This document shows, piece after piece, positions 48,851-59,357 of a stretch of DNA of 64,000 nt. A program made the translations under genes and the position numbers. How positions within the stretch are numbered: position 1 is the first letter of the stretch; the number at the start of each line of letters is the position of its first letter. Below the pieces are notes generated by a model. That model was not told the origin of the DNA, made no database searches, and worked only from the letters and a program-made list of their open reading frames with translations. Source of the DNA: Apiosordaria backusii (taxonomy: Eukaryota > Ascomycota > Sordariomycetes > Sordariales > Lasiosphaeriaceae); contig JAUKTV010000005.1 of assembly GCA_030549205.1 (NCBI GenBank), positions 1,302,001 to 1,366,000 of the forward strand, written 5' to 3'.

Positions 48851-49306
48851 TCACGCTTCCCCACTTTTGACAGCCGACGGCGACTTCTTCCCCTCTCTCA
48901 CCCACGCATCATACGCCTTATAGTCCTTATTTATGGTTCCCTGTCGATGGGTCCCCATGTTCTTCGGGTCGTACTTATCCGCAATTTCCTGAAGGGGGAA
49001 GACGCGTCCGGACTGGAAAACGTAGAAGCCGCCGAGAACGAAGATGGCGCTGATCACAAGTGTCAACCTAGAAGAGGGGGCGGTCAGACAGGCAGTGCGG
49101 TAGAGATGTAATAGTTGGGAAACCTACCTGTTATCTCCGGGTCTGAATTTAGGGACGAATGTTTCGCCTGGTTTATGGGGGACAAAAGTTACGGTTCTCT
49201 TGGCGGAAAGGCCAAAAAGGGGGTTGATAGGGGGAAGAAGAGCGGGCATGCGGGCGGTGCTGCCTCTGATGCTGGATTGAAACGGCCGAAGGATGACGCG
49301 GTTCAT
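48851..49306 (-). CDS. Small single-pass membrane protein, probably mitochondrial
   Basis: Two exons, 49128-49306 and 48851-49067, with a 60-nt intron (GTAGGT donor, CTTCTAG acceptor), give 131 aa. The N-terminus is Arg-rich without acidic residues (MNRVILRPFQSSIRGSTARM), as in mitochondrial presequences. One membrane helix spans about 61-79 (LTLVISAIFVLGGFYVFQSG). A short C-terminal tail contains YDPKNMGTHRQGTINKDYKA. I do not recognise the family; size and layout suggest an inner-membrane accessory subunit or assembly factor. Both exons read cleanly and codon use is normal, so it is likely real. Confidence 0.8.
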
Positions 49307-49863
49307 GTTGGTGTTGAGGTATGCCAGAGCGATAAATGCGGGTAATCTGAGAGAACATCAATTATTACTATTTTTTGAAGGATCCTGTATAGGTATAAGA
49401 GGAACTGGAAAAGGAGTGAGGTCATTTTCAGTGTGGGGTGGGTGACGCAAGATCAAAGTCATTCTTCTGATGCTCACCAACATTCGGAGGTCCAAGCATA
49501 CATCATTCCTGTGTGTCAGTCGACACTATTCCTTCTAAGAGGATCCTGTGTTCTGCATCGACCAAATGAAAAAGAGGTGAACATGAATGGAAAAAGGGGC
49601 CTTCATGGTTGTTATGGCTCTAACCCTAACCCTTGTTTTACCCCTTTTACCCCCTGTCTCCTTCAACAACACAAGTTGTCATGAGTTGGAAAACAACGGG
49701 GTGCGATACCGCACAAGTCTGCTTGAAAGGCTCCCTCGCCAACTCCTCCCAAAACTCCCAATCCGCCTTCATCGTCTCGATCTTCCCTACCGTCTTCCAT
49801 TTTCACTACCTGCATCAGATTTGTTTAGTCCTCTATGTGCATTTTCCGCGTCGTGAGGAACAC
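49307..49863. other. Intergenic with a short telomere-like motif
   Basis: No gene is supported. CTAACCCTAACCCTT at 49620-49634 is about two and a half copies of the fungal telomere unit (CCCTAA). Short ORFs at 49433-49860 do not fit any family. Confidence 0.5.
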
Positions 49864-50483
49864 CTAATAGCCCGTAGGCACCGGCACAGAAGTAGTGCAA
49901 GGCTCATTGTAAAAAAATGTCCCCCACCCAGTGTAGCACTGATAGCAAGGCGTCCTCGTCGGGCAGACCGTCGTGGTCACTGTTTTGATCTCAACTCTGG
50001 GGCAACCACATGACCTCGTCACCGCCGCTGGTTCCTGCTGTCAGCTATTCTTTCATGATCGAACTGACTAAAGGAGATGCTTACCATCAATAATACAAAA
50101 CCCAGTAGAGCAAGCCAAATCGCACCCGCTGCTCGAGTAGAAGGTCTGGGTGCCGGTGAAGGTGCAAGAGTCGAGCAAGCTTGTTGTTTCAATGGTTGTG
50201 GTGGTGTCTGTTTCGGTGATTGGTGAGGTGACAGTGACGGTTGGGTAATGCTCTGTCACGGTGGTGTAGCGGGTCGTGAACGTAGAGCAGATTGTGGGAG
50301 GGTTGACGGTTGTTGTGTAGCAGCCTCTGGGGCCAGTGTTGCCAGGTGTAGATACCTCATCTGCAAGGGTGCTGATAGCACGAGGTTAGTCGACGGTTGA
50401 GGCTGCAAAACACTGGCTGAAAGACTGAGGCATTACATGGCAAAGAAAAGCGCAAGTGCGGAAAGGCGGCGCAGTGGGATCAT
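49864..50483 (-). CDS. Small secreted Thr-rich, Cys-containing protein
   Basis: Three exons, 50437-50483, 50085-50371 and 49864-50027. The introns are 65 nt (GTAATG, branch CGACTAAC, acceptor ATCAG) and 57 nt (GTAAGC, branch AGCTGAC, acceptor ACCAG). They give 165 aa. Exon 1 encodes a signal peptide (MIPLRRLSALALFFA). The mature protein has Thr-rich stretches (TTRYTTVTEHYPTVTVT, TETDTTTTIETT) suited to O-mannosylation. It has about a dozen Cys in pairs or short spacings (SCGCP, CPTRTPCYQC), so several disulfides are likely. I recognise no catalytic family. It fits the class of small secreted proteins with wall-associated or effector-like roles, which is an inference from composition only. Confidence 0.75.
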
Positions 50484-51563
50484 GTTGGCTATTGAATACA
50501 GAGCTCAGAGAGTTCGAGTGGATGCTGGAAGACGTAATCTGGACAAAGGTGGCTTTATGGGTGGCCTCGTTGGCCTGGACCCTGGTAGGAGGAAGAAACG
50601 ACGCTGGGACAGCAAAGCGGTATGACATCAACTGGGAGATGGAACTGAATCAATGAGACGAGTCACAGAGAGGCGCATGGTACTCGGTGTAGGAACGAAG
50701 GTTCAAGTAGTTGGCTCACCTCACCGACAAGACCGTTAGGGATCATGCGAGGTTGCATCGAGCTCGAAAGCCAAGGCTCACTGCTCTCCGACTTTTCGGT
50801 TCTACCGTGCTGATAGTTCAACCTTGCCTATGTCAAAAGCAAGATAGGCAAAGACGGCTTCGTATCTAGCAAATCATGAACAGCATGCCCCTGGGCATCT
50901 CGTCTATAGTCTGCAATGTTACCTTGTGTACGACAGAGTGTGTCAGTACCCCGCATTTCTATCATTCACACCCATGTCCATACTCAAAATACAGGTAGCG
51001 TGATGCAGGGTCGGTGAACCATCCGGACTTAAAGGGGTAAAAAGGGGGGCGGCCTTGTGGGACGTGCGGGCCGAAGATCCCAACGGCGGGAATCAAGATC
51101 TTGAATACCACTACTGCAGCCACTCCGTTTGATACTTTAAGATGATGCAGTTGCTACTCCAGAAGAGTAGACAAGTTAGTCTTCAGCTGCAAGGCATTGT
51201 AGGCAAGGTCTATAATAAACATTATTACTATGAAAGCACTATCCCTTTGTGATTCCTAAGTCGGCTTTTTGCCTTTCCGACAATGGCTTTCTTAGACAGG
51301 GCAGTAGCGAATTTAGGTACAATATTTCTTTATTTCTTTATTACAATTGTAATTAGAACAACCCACATGTTCAACTTCCCATCGCCACTTGCCCTGGACT
51401 CTTTGTTACTCGATCATGATTTATACCGCTCTCACAACCAGCCCAAACACACTTGTCCAAACTCAAGCACAACCAGTCACGACAAATCAGTCACTGCCGT
51501 TTATTTCTTTTATAAACTTATATATCCAAATCGTCAGTCTCTACCGACCAAAGGATTATCAAG
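50484..51563. other. Intergenic, 1.1 kb, no supported gene
   Basis: Divergent spacer between the secreted-protein gene and the small repeat-protein gene. Pyrimidine-rich leader sequence precedes 51564. No other feature is seen. Confidence 0.5.
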
Positions 51564-51887
51564 ATGTCTTCGAGAATGAACATCAGCAACCTTCTCAACC
51601 CAACTCAGGATTCGGCCAAGTGTTCAAGGAGTAACACGACGAAGCAGAATCAGTTTTGGGCTGGGCCTCCCCCTGTTGTTTCGTACGGGCCCAAGCCTCA
51701 GCAGGCCAAGTACAATGTCCAGCAGGGCAGGCAGAACCTCAACAAGCTTGGCAACATGATTGCCAACCTTCCCCCTATTTCCTCCAACGGGAAGCAGCCC
51801 AAGTATGACTTTCAAAAGTCTCAGAAGAACATCCGTACTTTGGGCAACATGTTGGAGAGCATGTCCGCTCCCTCCAAGAAGAGATAA
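51564..51887 (+). CDS. Small basic protein with two internal repeats
   Basis: Single-exon 107 aa starting MSSRMNISNLLNPTQD. The last two thirds contain two related segments, AKYNVQQGRQNLNKLGNMI and PKYDFQKSQKNIRTLGNML, separated by a short Pro/Ser linker. The protein is basic, Gln/Asn/Lys-rich, without signal peptide or membrane segment. No family recognised. The repeat conservation in frame (Tyr, Gln, Asn, Leu-Gly-Asn-Met positions) argues that it is a genuine protein. It may be nuclear or RNA/DNA-associated, but that is a guess from charge alone. Confidence 0.65.
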   Translation: MSSRMNISNLLNPTQDSAKCSRSNTTKQNQFWAGPPPVVSYGPKPQQAKYNVQQGRQNLNKLGNMIANLPPISSNGKQPKYDFQKSQKNIRTLGNMLESMSAPSKKR

Positions 51888-52233
51888 GGGCCAACCTAGA
51901 TAACACTCAAATGCAATTTGTATCAAACAAACTTTAGTGCAGCCTTCTCAGTTGCTTCAGATACTGGTGACCATGTGCATGCAACGAAAACGGAACAGAC
52001 ATTTCTTGAGATGAGTAGGTATGTTTATTAGGTATTAACAACAATGAGAGAACCAGCCATCGGCGTGGATATCTTATCTAAACAAGGAGGTATCATAGGG
52101 CCCAAACTCGAGCAACCGCAAAACAGGGAATGACCGCATGCTTATCCCAACTCCAAAACTCCAGCCATTATCCAGGCTCATAATCATAAACCGTATTCAA
52201 ACAGGTCATGATACACATCCCCTCCTACACGGG

Positions 52234-53427
52234 TTACACCTTCAACCCACCAACCCTCCTCCTGATCCTTCTAATGATCAGGAAGAAAAGACCACCCGCA
52301 AAGAGAAACATGATGGGTAACCTCCATCGTGACTCTCCCACTGACTTGCCCAAGTTCACAATCATGGCCGCATCATACGAGTGCCAACTCGAGCTGCCCA
52401 AATGCTTGAACAGGGGTGTGTTTACCGGCCCGCTGAGCATGTGAAGCTTCTTGTTACCCTTGGTCCCTCCCAGGATCTTCAGCTTGCTGCGATCACCCTT
52501 AAAGAAGGCGTGGATAGTCGAGGCATAGTGACACCCCGTCGAGAACATGACTGTTGGGTAGGGCAACCCGAGCCAATGCCTGTTGTACCTCTTGAGGTTG
52601 GCGACCAGCTCTCCAACAAACGTATTCCCCTTTTCAGCCATCATGAAGCCGATCGAGAAGCCAGTCGGGTTCGCAGCGGGGGCGACAAAGTCGAAACGGC
52701 GAAGGGGGCCGAGGGCGCGTTTGCACTGGAGATCCATATCCAAAATGACGCCTTGCCATATACAATTAGTAACTCCATCGATCGGGTACAGAGATGACCG
52801 GGAACACTCACCACCATAATGATACAAAACCATATACCTCAACGCATCCACCTTCTGAATCCCATACTTATACCCCCCCTGCCCCTCCCATAAAGCCAAC
52901 ATCTCTGGGTAATGCTCCCTCACCAGCTCCTCGGCCTTCTCATCAGTCCACAGCATCGCCTCCCACCCAGGATGCAACTCCACACACCTCTCCCTCGCCT
53001 CCTCCCACCCCTCCTTCTGATTCTCCTGCGGCCCCAACGCAATATGATGCAATATCCCCGGCACCCGATCCTCATACCCTTCCTCCCCCGACCCCCACCA
53101 CCCCAGCCTAGTACCCACCGCCGACGTCTGGTTGACCGGGTAAGACTCAAACGTCACATCAAACCCATCACTCTCCCGCGACAGGTAAAAGCTCGAGCCA
53201 TGCTGCCTCCATTTGAACAGCGGCAGCGCAGCAAGCGTGTAAGAGTCGTATACCAAGTCCCTTGCGCACCAGAGCCCCACTATGGCAACAGTTACAAGCA
53301 AAGACGCTATTCTCTTGAGTATAATCCCCGATCGTCGCCGTGTCGAAGGTGAAGAGGTGCGGGAGCGTGGAGATTTGGAATGAGGGGTGTGGTGGTGGCG
53401 GGTGTGGTGGAGAGGAAGGAGGCCCAT
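52234..53427 (-). CDS. GT32-family glycosyltransferase, Sur1/Csh1/Och1-like
   Basis: Two exons, 52812-53427 and 52234-52751, with a 60-nt intron (GTGAGT donor, branch TTACTAAT, acceptor CAAG), give 377 aa. The intron is a multiple of three with no stop, so the unspliced frame is also open; splicing joins HYGG directly to VILDMDL, restoring the family motif. The N-terminus is Arg/Ser/His-rich, then a type-II anchor at about 40-58. VPGILHHIALG and KVDALRYMVLYHYGG followed by the Asp-Met-Asp DxD metal/sugar-nucleotide site mark GT32. A C-terminal membrane helix (IMFLFAGGLFFLIIRR) is present, as in inositol-phosphoceramide mannosyltransferases. Likely Golgi, transferring mannose to a lipid or glycan; the precise acceptor is not evident. 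Confidence 0.88.
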   Translation of the reverse strand: MGLLPLHHTRHHHTPHSKSPRSRTSSPSTRRRSGIILKRIASLLVTVAIVGLWCARDLVYDSYTLAALPLFKWRQHGSSFYLSRESDGFDVTFESYPVNQTSAVGTRLGWWGSGEEGYEDRVPGILHHIALGPQENQKEGWEEARERCVELHPGWEAMLWTDEKAEELVREHYPEMLALWEGQGGYKYGIQKVDALRYMVLYHYGGECSRSSLYPIDGVTNCIWQGVILDMDLQCKRALGPLRRFDFVAPAANPTGFSIGFMMAEKGNTFVGELVANLKRYNRHWLGLPYPTVMFSTGCHYASTIHAFFKGDRSKLKILGGTKGNKKLHMLSGPVNTPLFKHLGSSSWHSYDAAMIVNLGKSVGESRWRLPIMFLFAGGLFFLIIRRIRRRVGGLKV

Positions 53428-54254
53428 TTTTTCGTTGCGTTATGCGATCGCCGTCATTCGTAAAAACAAGTATAGTGCGTAACGGTCGATGGACGAGAGA
53501 GGGGGAGACCGAGGCGCCCGGTAAGGCGAAGGGGGCAAGCGGGTGTGGGACTGACAAAGATCAAACTTTGAGGCTTGTGATGGAGTGAACTCGAGTAATG
53601 GGCAGTGGTTCGTCGTCTTTTTAGTATATTAGTGGGTAAAGAAGACGGATAGCAAACCGCACGTCGCAAAATAAGCACAAAAGTCCAACAAGTGCCAAAG
53701 GATGTGGAATTTGGAGCAAGAACCTCAGAAGAAAGACGGCGCCAAGTGACTCGAGTGAACTGTGGGGGGCCCCCAGCTGCTCGGCGCCGTTCAAGTGTCT
53801 GGCCGGTCGACGGCATCGCATCCATGTCTCCTCCTTCTTTGTTCGTGGCGTGACGCTAAACCAACAAAGAAAACAAATCATTGGAAGGAGCAAATGGCGT
53901 GGCGGTCTGGGCGAGTCTTCGCTCCTTTGCGGCTGATGGTCGGGCATGTACCGATGCATCATCCTCGTACTGTGTAAGCCGGGCTGTCACCCGGTAGGGA
54001 TCGGTAAGCCCCTCCACGCAGTTTGGCATCATCAAATTCCAGCCTGATGGACGTCGAGTCAGCGCTAAGAGCTTATTGCCGCTGCCTTGCATGGCTCTAG
54101 TGTAGCATCATCCTCGTTTTGACGTGGCCGTGATTGGAAAGGGAAAATCCGACAAATCATTTCAAATCCACCATGCCCACGAGATTGGAAACTGCATGAC
54201 TGTGGCTGTCAGAACTCAAACAGTGTTGTATTTCTAATCTCTCTCTCCCTTTTC
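53428..54254. other. Intergenic, 0.8 kb
   Basis: Region upstream of the GT32 gene and 3' of GPI12. Short overlapping ORFs only. Confidence 0.5.
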
Positions 54255-55415
54255 CTACTCCTTCACGGCTGTCCTGAATGCTTCATCAGCGGCAGTGTGA
54301 GGAAGCCTTTTTAAATCATTGAACCAGACATATCGGCTCAAGACCATGTACAAATACCGATCCCAACTGTACTGGCTGTCGTGCTGTGCAAAAGCACGGC
54401 GGGTCAAGAGATATCGGTGCCAGGTGTTGGCAACCAAGGCTGTGCCACCCTCCTGAATTTGGGCCGTGACGGCGGGGTAGGACAGCGCCTCTGCAATGCG
54501 CCACAAAAAGGGCAGCACTGTGTATGGAAGATCGCCCAGAACTGTGTATTTTCGGAGTGTGGAAGTTGTCGTCAGCGTGTAGGCGATGGGCGCCTGGGAA
54601 TTCGTTGCTGTGTAGTGACTGTCGAGGGTTTGTCAGTGACATCTCGCAAAACAAATGTGTCCGAAGTCCATTGGGTTGACTCGGATGACGGAGAAACAAA
54701 CCTGACGGCAGCGCTGACCGCTCTGTGGTTGATGTGTCCGCTCACTCCACCCTCGTCGAATGTGATGATCTGCAGGGTTGGATTGTCAGCCCTAAGGGAT
54801 CGGAAAAGAGATTGGCGTTCTGGGGGGGGCTAAGAACGGGCACCAACTGCATCAATGTCCCATTTCCTCACGTGCTCATGCACCAACTCTTCGATGAGCT
54901 CCGTGCTCCACCACACTTTGGGATTGTCTTGGAGGTCGGCATGGTCAAGGGCAACGCAGCGGTCAGCAGAGATGCTGAGAGCCTCGCACGAGCCGAGAAG
55001 TTCGTTTTTTCTGGTGTCTCCCTTGCCGTAGTTGTTCCCTGTGAATGCCACAGTTCGGTAAGCATTTGAGGGCTGCCTGACTGGGGGTCGGGGAGTGGAG
55101 ATGAACATCGAACGAACCTGTGGACATGACCAGCAATCCTCCCGTCACCCTCTTGTTCCGGTCGAGAACACCCAGAATGCTGGGAGCAAAGAAGAGACAC
55201 TCATCGTCGGGGTGAGCTGTCACGATCAGAAGGTTTCTGGCGAGAAGAAGCTCAGGCGGAAGGATGCGGGCATCGCTGCCAACGATATAGGCGGTCAGCC
55301 ACTGGAGAATTAGCGGCACAATCACTGCAAGCACGGCAAGCCGGACAAGCCAGCGCGAAGCCCGCCGCGGGATCATGCCGAGGAGCTGCGCAGGCTTCCC
55401 GACCAGCTTCTGCAT
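54255..55415 (-). CDS. GPI12: N-acetylglucosaminyl-phosphatidylinositol de-N-acetylase
   Basis: Four exons, 55118-55415, 54848-55038, 54702-54769 and 54255-54618, with introns of 79, 78 and 83 nt in consistent phases, give 306 aa. It belongs to the PIG-L/Gpi12 family, which performs the second step of GPI-anchor synthesis at the ER. An N-terminal membrane helix spans about 22-42. The zinc-binding signature AHPDDE is at 67-72, and the second metal-binding motif GGVSGHINH lies in exon 3. NNYGKGDTRKNEL is the conserved stretch after the first motif. Two donors are GTTNGT variants (GTTCGT, GTTTGT) and the third is GTTGGT, unusual but required for frame. The gene is head-to-head with a nucleotide-sugar transporter. 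Confidence 0.95.
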
Positions 55416-55839
55416 TTCAGAGTGTCAAGGAACCGAACCGTAAAGAAGAGCAAGACAGAAATACAGACAGAATCAGTTCATCCGAATTGATGACGGTAGT
55501 GTCTTGTCGGGGACACAGGGATGAGGCAGAGGTAGGTAACATTGAGACGGAAAGAGGGTGTGCGAAATGCAGTCGTCATACACTGTGTACCCCACCCCAC
55601 CAGCAAGGGATCGCTAGCGGCACCGATCACCTCAGCTCCCTCAGGCAACGACGTTTGCGGCAGGCTGTCCATGGTTGTGCCCGACACGGAATGCGGGTTC
55701 GGGCGATGACGATACACCGACCGGCGTCCCGAGAAACATTCATATCTCTTCTTGTATGTACTGCCTCCTGTCGCAACGTTGGGCTTTGCGCTGAGGTTGA
55801 GATAAACTTTTGGACCCCGGATCAGTCCCAGCTTTTGCC
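55416..55839. promoter_or_regulatory. Divergent promoter region of GPI12 and the transporter gene
   Basis: 424 bp between opposing start codons. An antisense ORF crosses it but is not supported. Confidence 0.45.
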
Positions 55840-57206
55840 ATGCTTGGCGATGCAAAAGGCCACAGCACCAATTCGGCGCGGGCCGGAGCGGGGTCCAGTG
55901 GATGGAGTGCGACAACCACAACATCACCTTCACGTCAATGGCTTTCGTCTGCTCAACGTCTATCGTTGCTGCTGGTGTGTTTCGCGTTATCATCTCTGCC
56001 ATGATTGGACACTTCGATACTGATGTTCTTTCTATTAACAGCTGGTCCTCCAAAACTCGGCCCTGGTCATGGTAATGCACCACTCCCGCAACAGCCCGAC
56101 AGGATCACAGCCCCGATATCTTACATCAACAGCCGTTTTGGTCGTTGAGCTTGTCAAGCTCTCAGCCTCGTTGTTGCTTACCACCTATGACACTATCACT
56201 TCTCATCCATCATCATCACCCTCAAAGATAGCTCAACATCTCTACCACTCCATCCTCACCCCAGACAGTTGGAAGCTCATCGTCCCTGCGGCGCTTTACA
56301 CTCTCCAAAATTCTCTTGTCTACACGGCCATCAGCAACCTCGGCGCCGTCACCTTTCAAGTCACATATCAACTCAAAATTCTCACCACAGTTCTTTTCAG
56401 CATCATTCTCCTCGGCCGAACCATCTCTGTGCGCCAGTGGCTAGGCCTCATCTTGCTCACCTTCGGTGTCGCCCTCGTCCAGCTATCCCCAGCTTCCACG
56501 CCCGACGTTGCTGCGGCCAACAGCTGGACCGAGAAGATCACATCGCTGTTCACCTCAGCCTCCCAACCTCCTGCCATCCATCACAATGCCTTGAAAGGCT
56601 TGGCCGCTGTTGTGGGTGCCTCCCTGATATCAGGTCTCACGTGCGTCTACTTTGAAAAGCTCCTCAAGGATTCTCTCGGCTCCACCTCCAGCTCGATATG
56701 GATCAAGAACGTACAGCTGTCCTTTTTCAGCATCTTCCCGGCCTTATTCATTGGAGTGATATGGTATGATGGGGCCAATATTTCACAGAATGGGGGTTTC
56801 TTTGCCGGTTATAATGCAGTGGTGTGGTCAACTATTTGTCTACAGGCTCTTGGGGGGTTGATTGTGGCTGTCTGTATTGCCTATGCGGATAACGTGGTCA
56901 AGAACTTTGCCGCGAGTTTGAGCATCGTGGTTAGTTATGCTGGGACGGCGGTGGTGTTTGGGGAGAGAATGACGCTGCACGTGAGTTCTATTGCGCCACT
57001 TGGGATTTCTTGACACTGGCACTGACAATAGAGAGCAGGCAACTATGGGTGCAGCCGTCGTGGTGGCCGCAACTTGGTTGTACAAAAGTCGACCGTCGAC
57101 TCAGCAAGTAGGGACGTTGCTGCCGATTAGCAATCGGGAAGGGCCGCCAGCTGAGAAGCCGCCACGATCACCATTATTATCCCCAACTACAGTACAGGTT
57201 AGATGA
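55840..57206 (+). CDS. Nucleotide-sugar transporter (SLC35A / UDP-galactose type)
   Basis: Three exons, 55840-55974, 56042-56980 and 57039-57206, with introns of 67 nt (GTGTGT...TTAACAG) and 58 nt (GTGAGT, branch ACTGAC, acceptor GCAG), give 413 aa. All junctions keep frame. The N-terminal cytosolic tail is Ser/Thr-rich. The first helix, RLSLLLLVLQNSALVMVM, is created by the exon1-exon2 join. About ten membrane helices follow. Family hallmarks include YTLQNSLVYTAISNLGAVTF, TYQLKILTTVLFSI, GLTCVYFEKLLK with SIWIKNVQLSFF, and AYADNVVKNFA. These match Golgi UDP-galactose/UDP-GlcNAc/CMP-sialic-acid transporters, here most likely UDP-galactose or UDP-GlcNAc. It would supply luminal glycosyltransferases. 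Confidence 0.93.
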
Positions 57207-57883
57207 TGACGGAACGGATAGAATTGGATAGAGCTTAGATTAACGAGGTTTGGATCATGTTCTTTTGTCGTTTCAGTTCTGTTGTGGTCTGTGGACTTGC
57301 TACAGTCCGGGCGCTTGAGGGCTGTGATTCCCGGGCTCATCACCTGCATGCCAGTCACTAGATCATAAAAATGTGATCAATAATGGCTGATCTGCAGGTC
57401 ATAAACCCGGGCATCACAGCTCTCAACCGACCTATGACTGTGGTTATATCCACGGAGCAAACACAGCCAGACGAACGCCAATAGACACAACACCAATCAG
57501 TTGATATGATAGGATGAATATTAACACGTTTCATGAATTGTCTAAACACCTTAATCGCCATACTATTATGACTCCGGTCCTTGTATGTTATGGGGTTGGA
57601 GCATTTCGGTGTTTTTTGCATTTTTTCCCCTTCGGTGACATTCCTATTTCGGCCACGTCCTAAATCCATCCTGTGTCTTGAGCGATCACCGCCCCAAGCT
57701 CGCGTACCAGGTAAACTGCAGTGTAACCCACCCCTCCCCATTTCAACTTCAACGTCGTCTTTCCCTGATCCTCTCAGCCGCATTCCTACACAAACCTTCT
57801 TCCATCCAGTTTATCGCCCACTCCCATCATTACCACCCCCTTCTCCAATTAAACAACACCCGCGCACATACAAAACTGCAAAA

Positions 57884-58533
57884 ATGAAGCCCAAAATCCT
57901 CTTCCTACACGGCTCAGGCACAAACCCGCTCATCTTCCGCATCCAATCCCGCGCCCTTGTCTCCCTTCTCACCCCCCATTTCGAAGTCGTCTTCTTGTCT
58001 GGTTTTCATGCGTGCCCCCCCGGTCCGGGTGTTCTTCCCTTTTTCGAAGGAGCAGACCCGTATCTGAAGTGGCTTGAGGATTCTACCCCGCAAGAGGAAA
58101 AGGTTCACTGGGCTGAGCTGGACAGGTTAGTCAGAGAAGCTGAGGAAAAGGGGCCGTTTGTGGGGGTGGTGGGGTTTAGTCAGGGGGCTAAGGCTGGGAT
58201 GGAACTGGTTAGGGAGTTGGAACGAAAGGAGGGGAAGGGGGGGTGAGGTTTTGGGTGGGGGTTTGTGGGACTGTGCCTTTTCAGGGTGGGAAGGACACAG
58301 AGAGGGAAGGGGGTTATAAAGAGAGTTTGGGGTTGGGGAAGGTGGCGAGGACGGAGAGCTTTCATTTGATTGGGGAGGACGATCCTTGGAGGGGGGAGAG
58401 TGAAGCTTTGGTTGGGTTTTTTGATGAAGGGAGAAGAAGGGTGAGGAGGTTTAAGGGAGGGCATCAGATGCCGCTTGATAAGGGGGTGAATCAGGAGGTG
58501 GTGGAGTGGATTTTGGGGGTGTGTCAGTTGTGA
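57884..58533 (+). CDS. FSH1-type serine hydrolase, frameshift in a G run
   Basis: ATG at 57884 (MKPKILFLHGSGTNPLIFRI) opens an FSH1-family alpha/beta hydrolase: oxyanion HGSGTN, nucleophile Ser99 in GFSQGA, then on the far side of the break GEDDPW and GGHQMP, which would supply the acid and His. The first frame ends at 58246 just after a run of seven G (58235-58241). The remainder, beginning VRFWVGVCG, is open in the next frame to 58533. One extra G would make a continuous protein of about 216 aa, the normal family size. Either a homopolymer sequencing error or a true mutation fits. The family acts on small esters; fungal relatives include the polyketide-associated LovG-type esterases. Confidence 0.85.
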
Positions 58534-58606
58534 TGGGACGTACCTGGGTTAGAAAAGCTAAATCAAATACTCTTTCATAGACCCTCCTAGAATCTTTACT
58601 TCAACT

Positions 58607-59357
58607 TCAAGCTCGGCCAGCAGAAGCTCCTCCTCCTTTTCCATTCATGTTCTTCGGATGGGACTTTGCCCAATTGTTGTGTCTTGTCCGACAGCTCTGG
58701 CACCGCACTCCTATGAAGCCGAGATCGAGGGGTTCTCTGCACCTGGTGCAACGTCTTTGGTTCTTGAGACTCTGGCGAGCGTCCTTCTCCTTTTGTCGAC
58801 AGTTTTTACACGAGTTGATGCCAGCTTTAAAGAACGACATCGGGAAGTGCTGATTGCAGCGACTACACCTTTTAAGCTGTTCTTGGGGTTCATTCTCTTT
58901 GCCAGAGTCTAAGCCCTTGTCTTCCTCGGGCTCAGCCTGTTCGTCTTGGTCCGCTATCTCGTCATGACTCTGACCCTGCTCGCCCGCGCAAGATTCGTCC
59001 GAGCCACACGATTCCCCGAGCGTGTTGGCGCCCGCTTCATTTTGTCTTGGCTGGCTCGCGACATCGCCATCGCGAGCGGGCGACTGGTCTTCAGCGATTT
59101 GACCACCAGACTGAGCGTTCGCGCCAGGTACGCAATGCCCAAGTCCGACTCGCTAGGAAGCACAGTCCAGTCAGTTTTGAACACCTGTGAACGATCCAAG
59201 AGCGGGATGCTACCTTCAAGATCGCTGGGTCAATCCGCCAGTTGAACTTTGTCGTGAGGCATAGGGGATGTGCGCTGGTGGTGTTTCCATCTGGGTGCGG
59301 ATTACACACAACGCAAAACGAGTTCAACCACACCTTTTTCCATTCTTCTGGATTCAT
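58607..59357 (-). CDS. Protein with four CxxC pairs (zinc-ribbon-like C-terminus)
   Basis: Two exons, 59214-59357 and 58607-59152, with a 61-nt intron (GTAGCA donor, branch AACTGAC, acceptor TTCCTAG), give 229 aa. The N-terminus (MNPEEWKKVWLNSFCVVCNP) carries one CxxC. The middle is acidic and disordered (QDEQAEPEEDKGLDSGKENE). The C-terminal 100 residues hold CSRC, CKNC, CTRC and CQSC, spaced like two zinc ribbons, with basic linkers (RQKEKDARQSLKNQRR). Probably zinc-binding and nuclear; no specific family recognised. A competing acceptor 34 nt upstream gives another frame with no long product. The chosen one has the better branch site and keeps the Cys-rich end. Confidence 0.72.

Noticed and set aside
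55478..56083. 201-aa minus-strand ORF across the GPI12/transporter promoter
   Set aside because: It overlaps exon 1 of the transporter antisense and has no recognisable domain.
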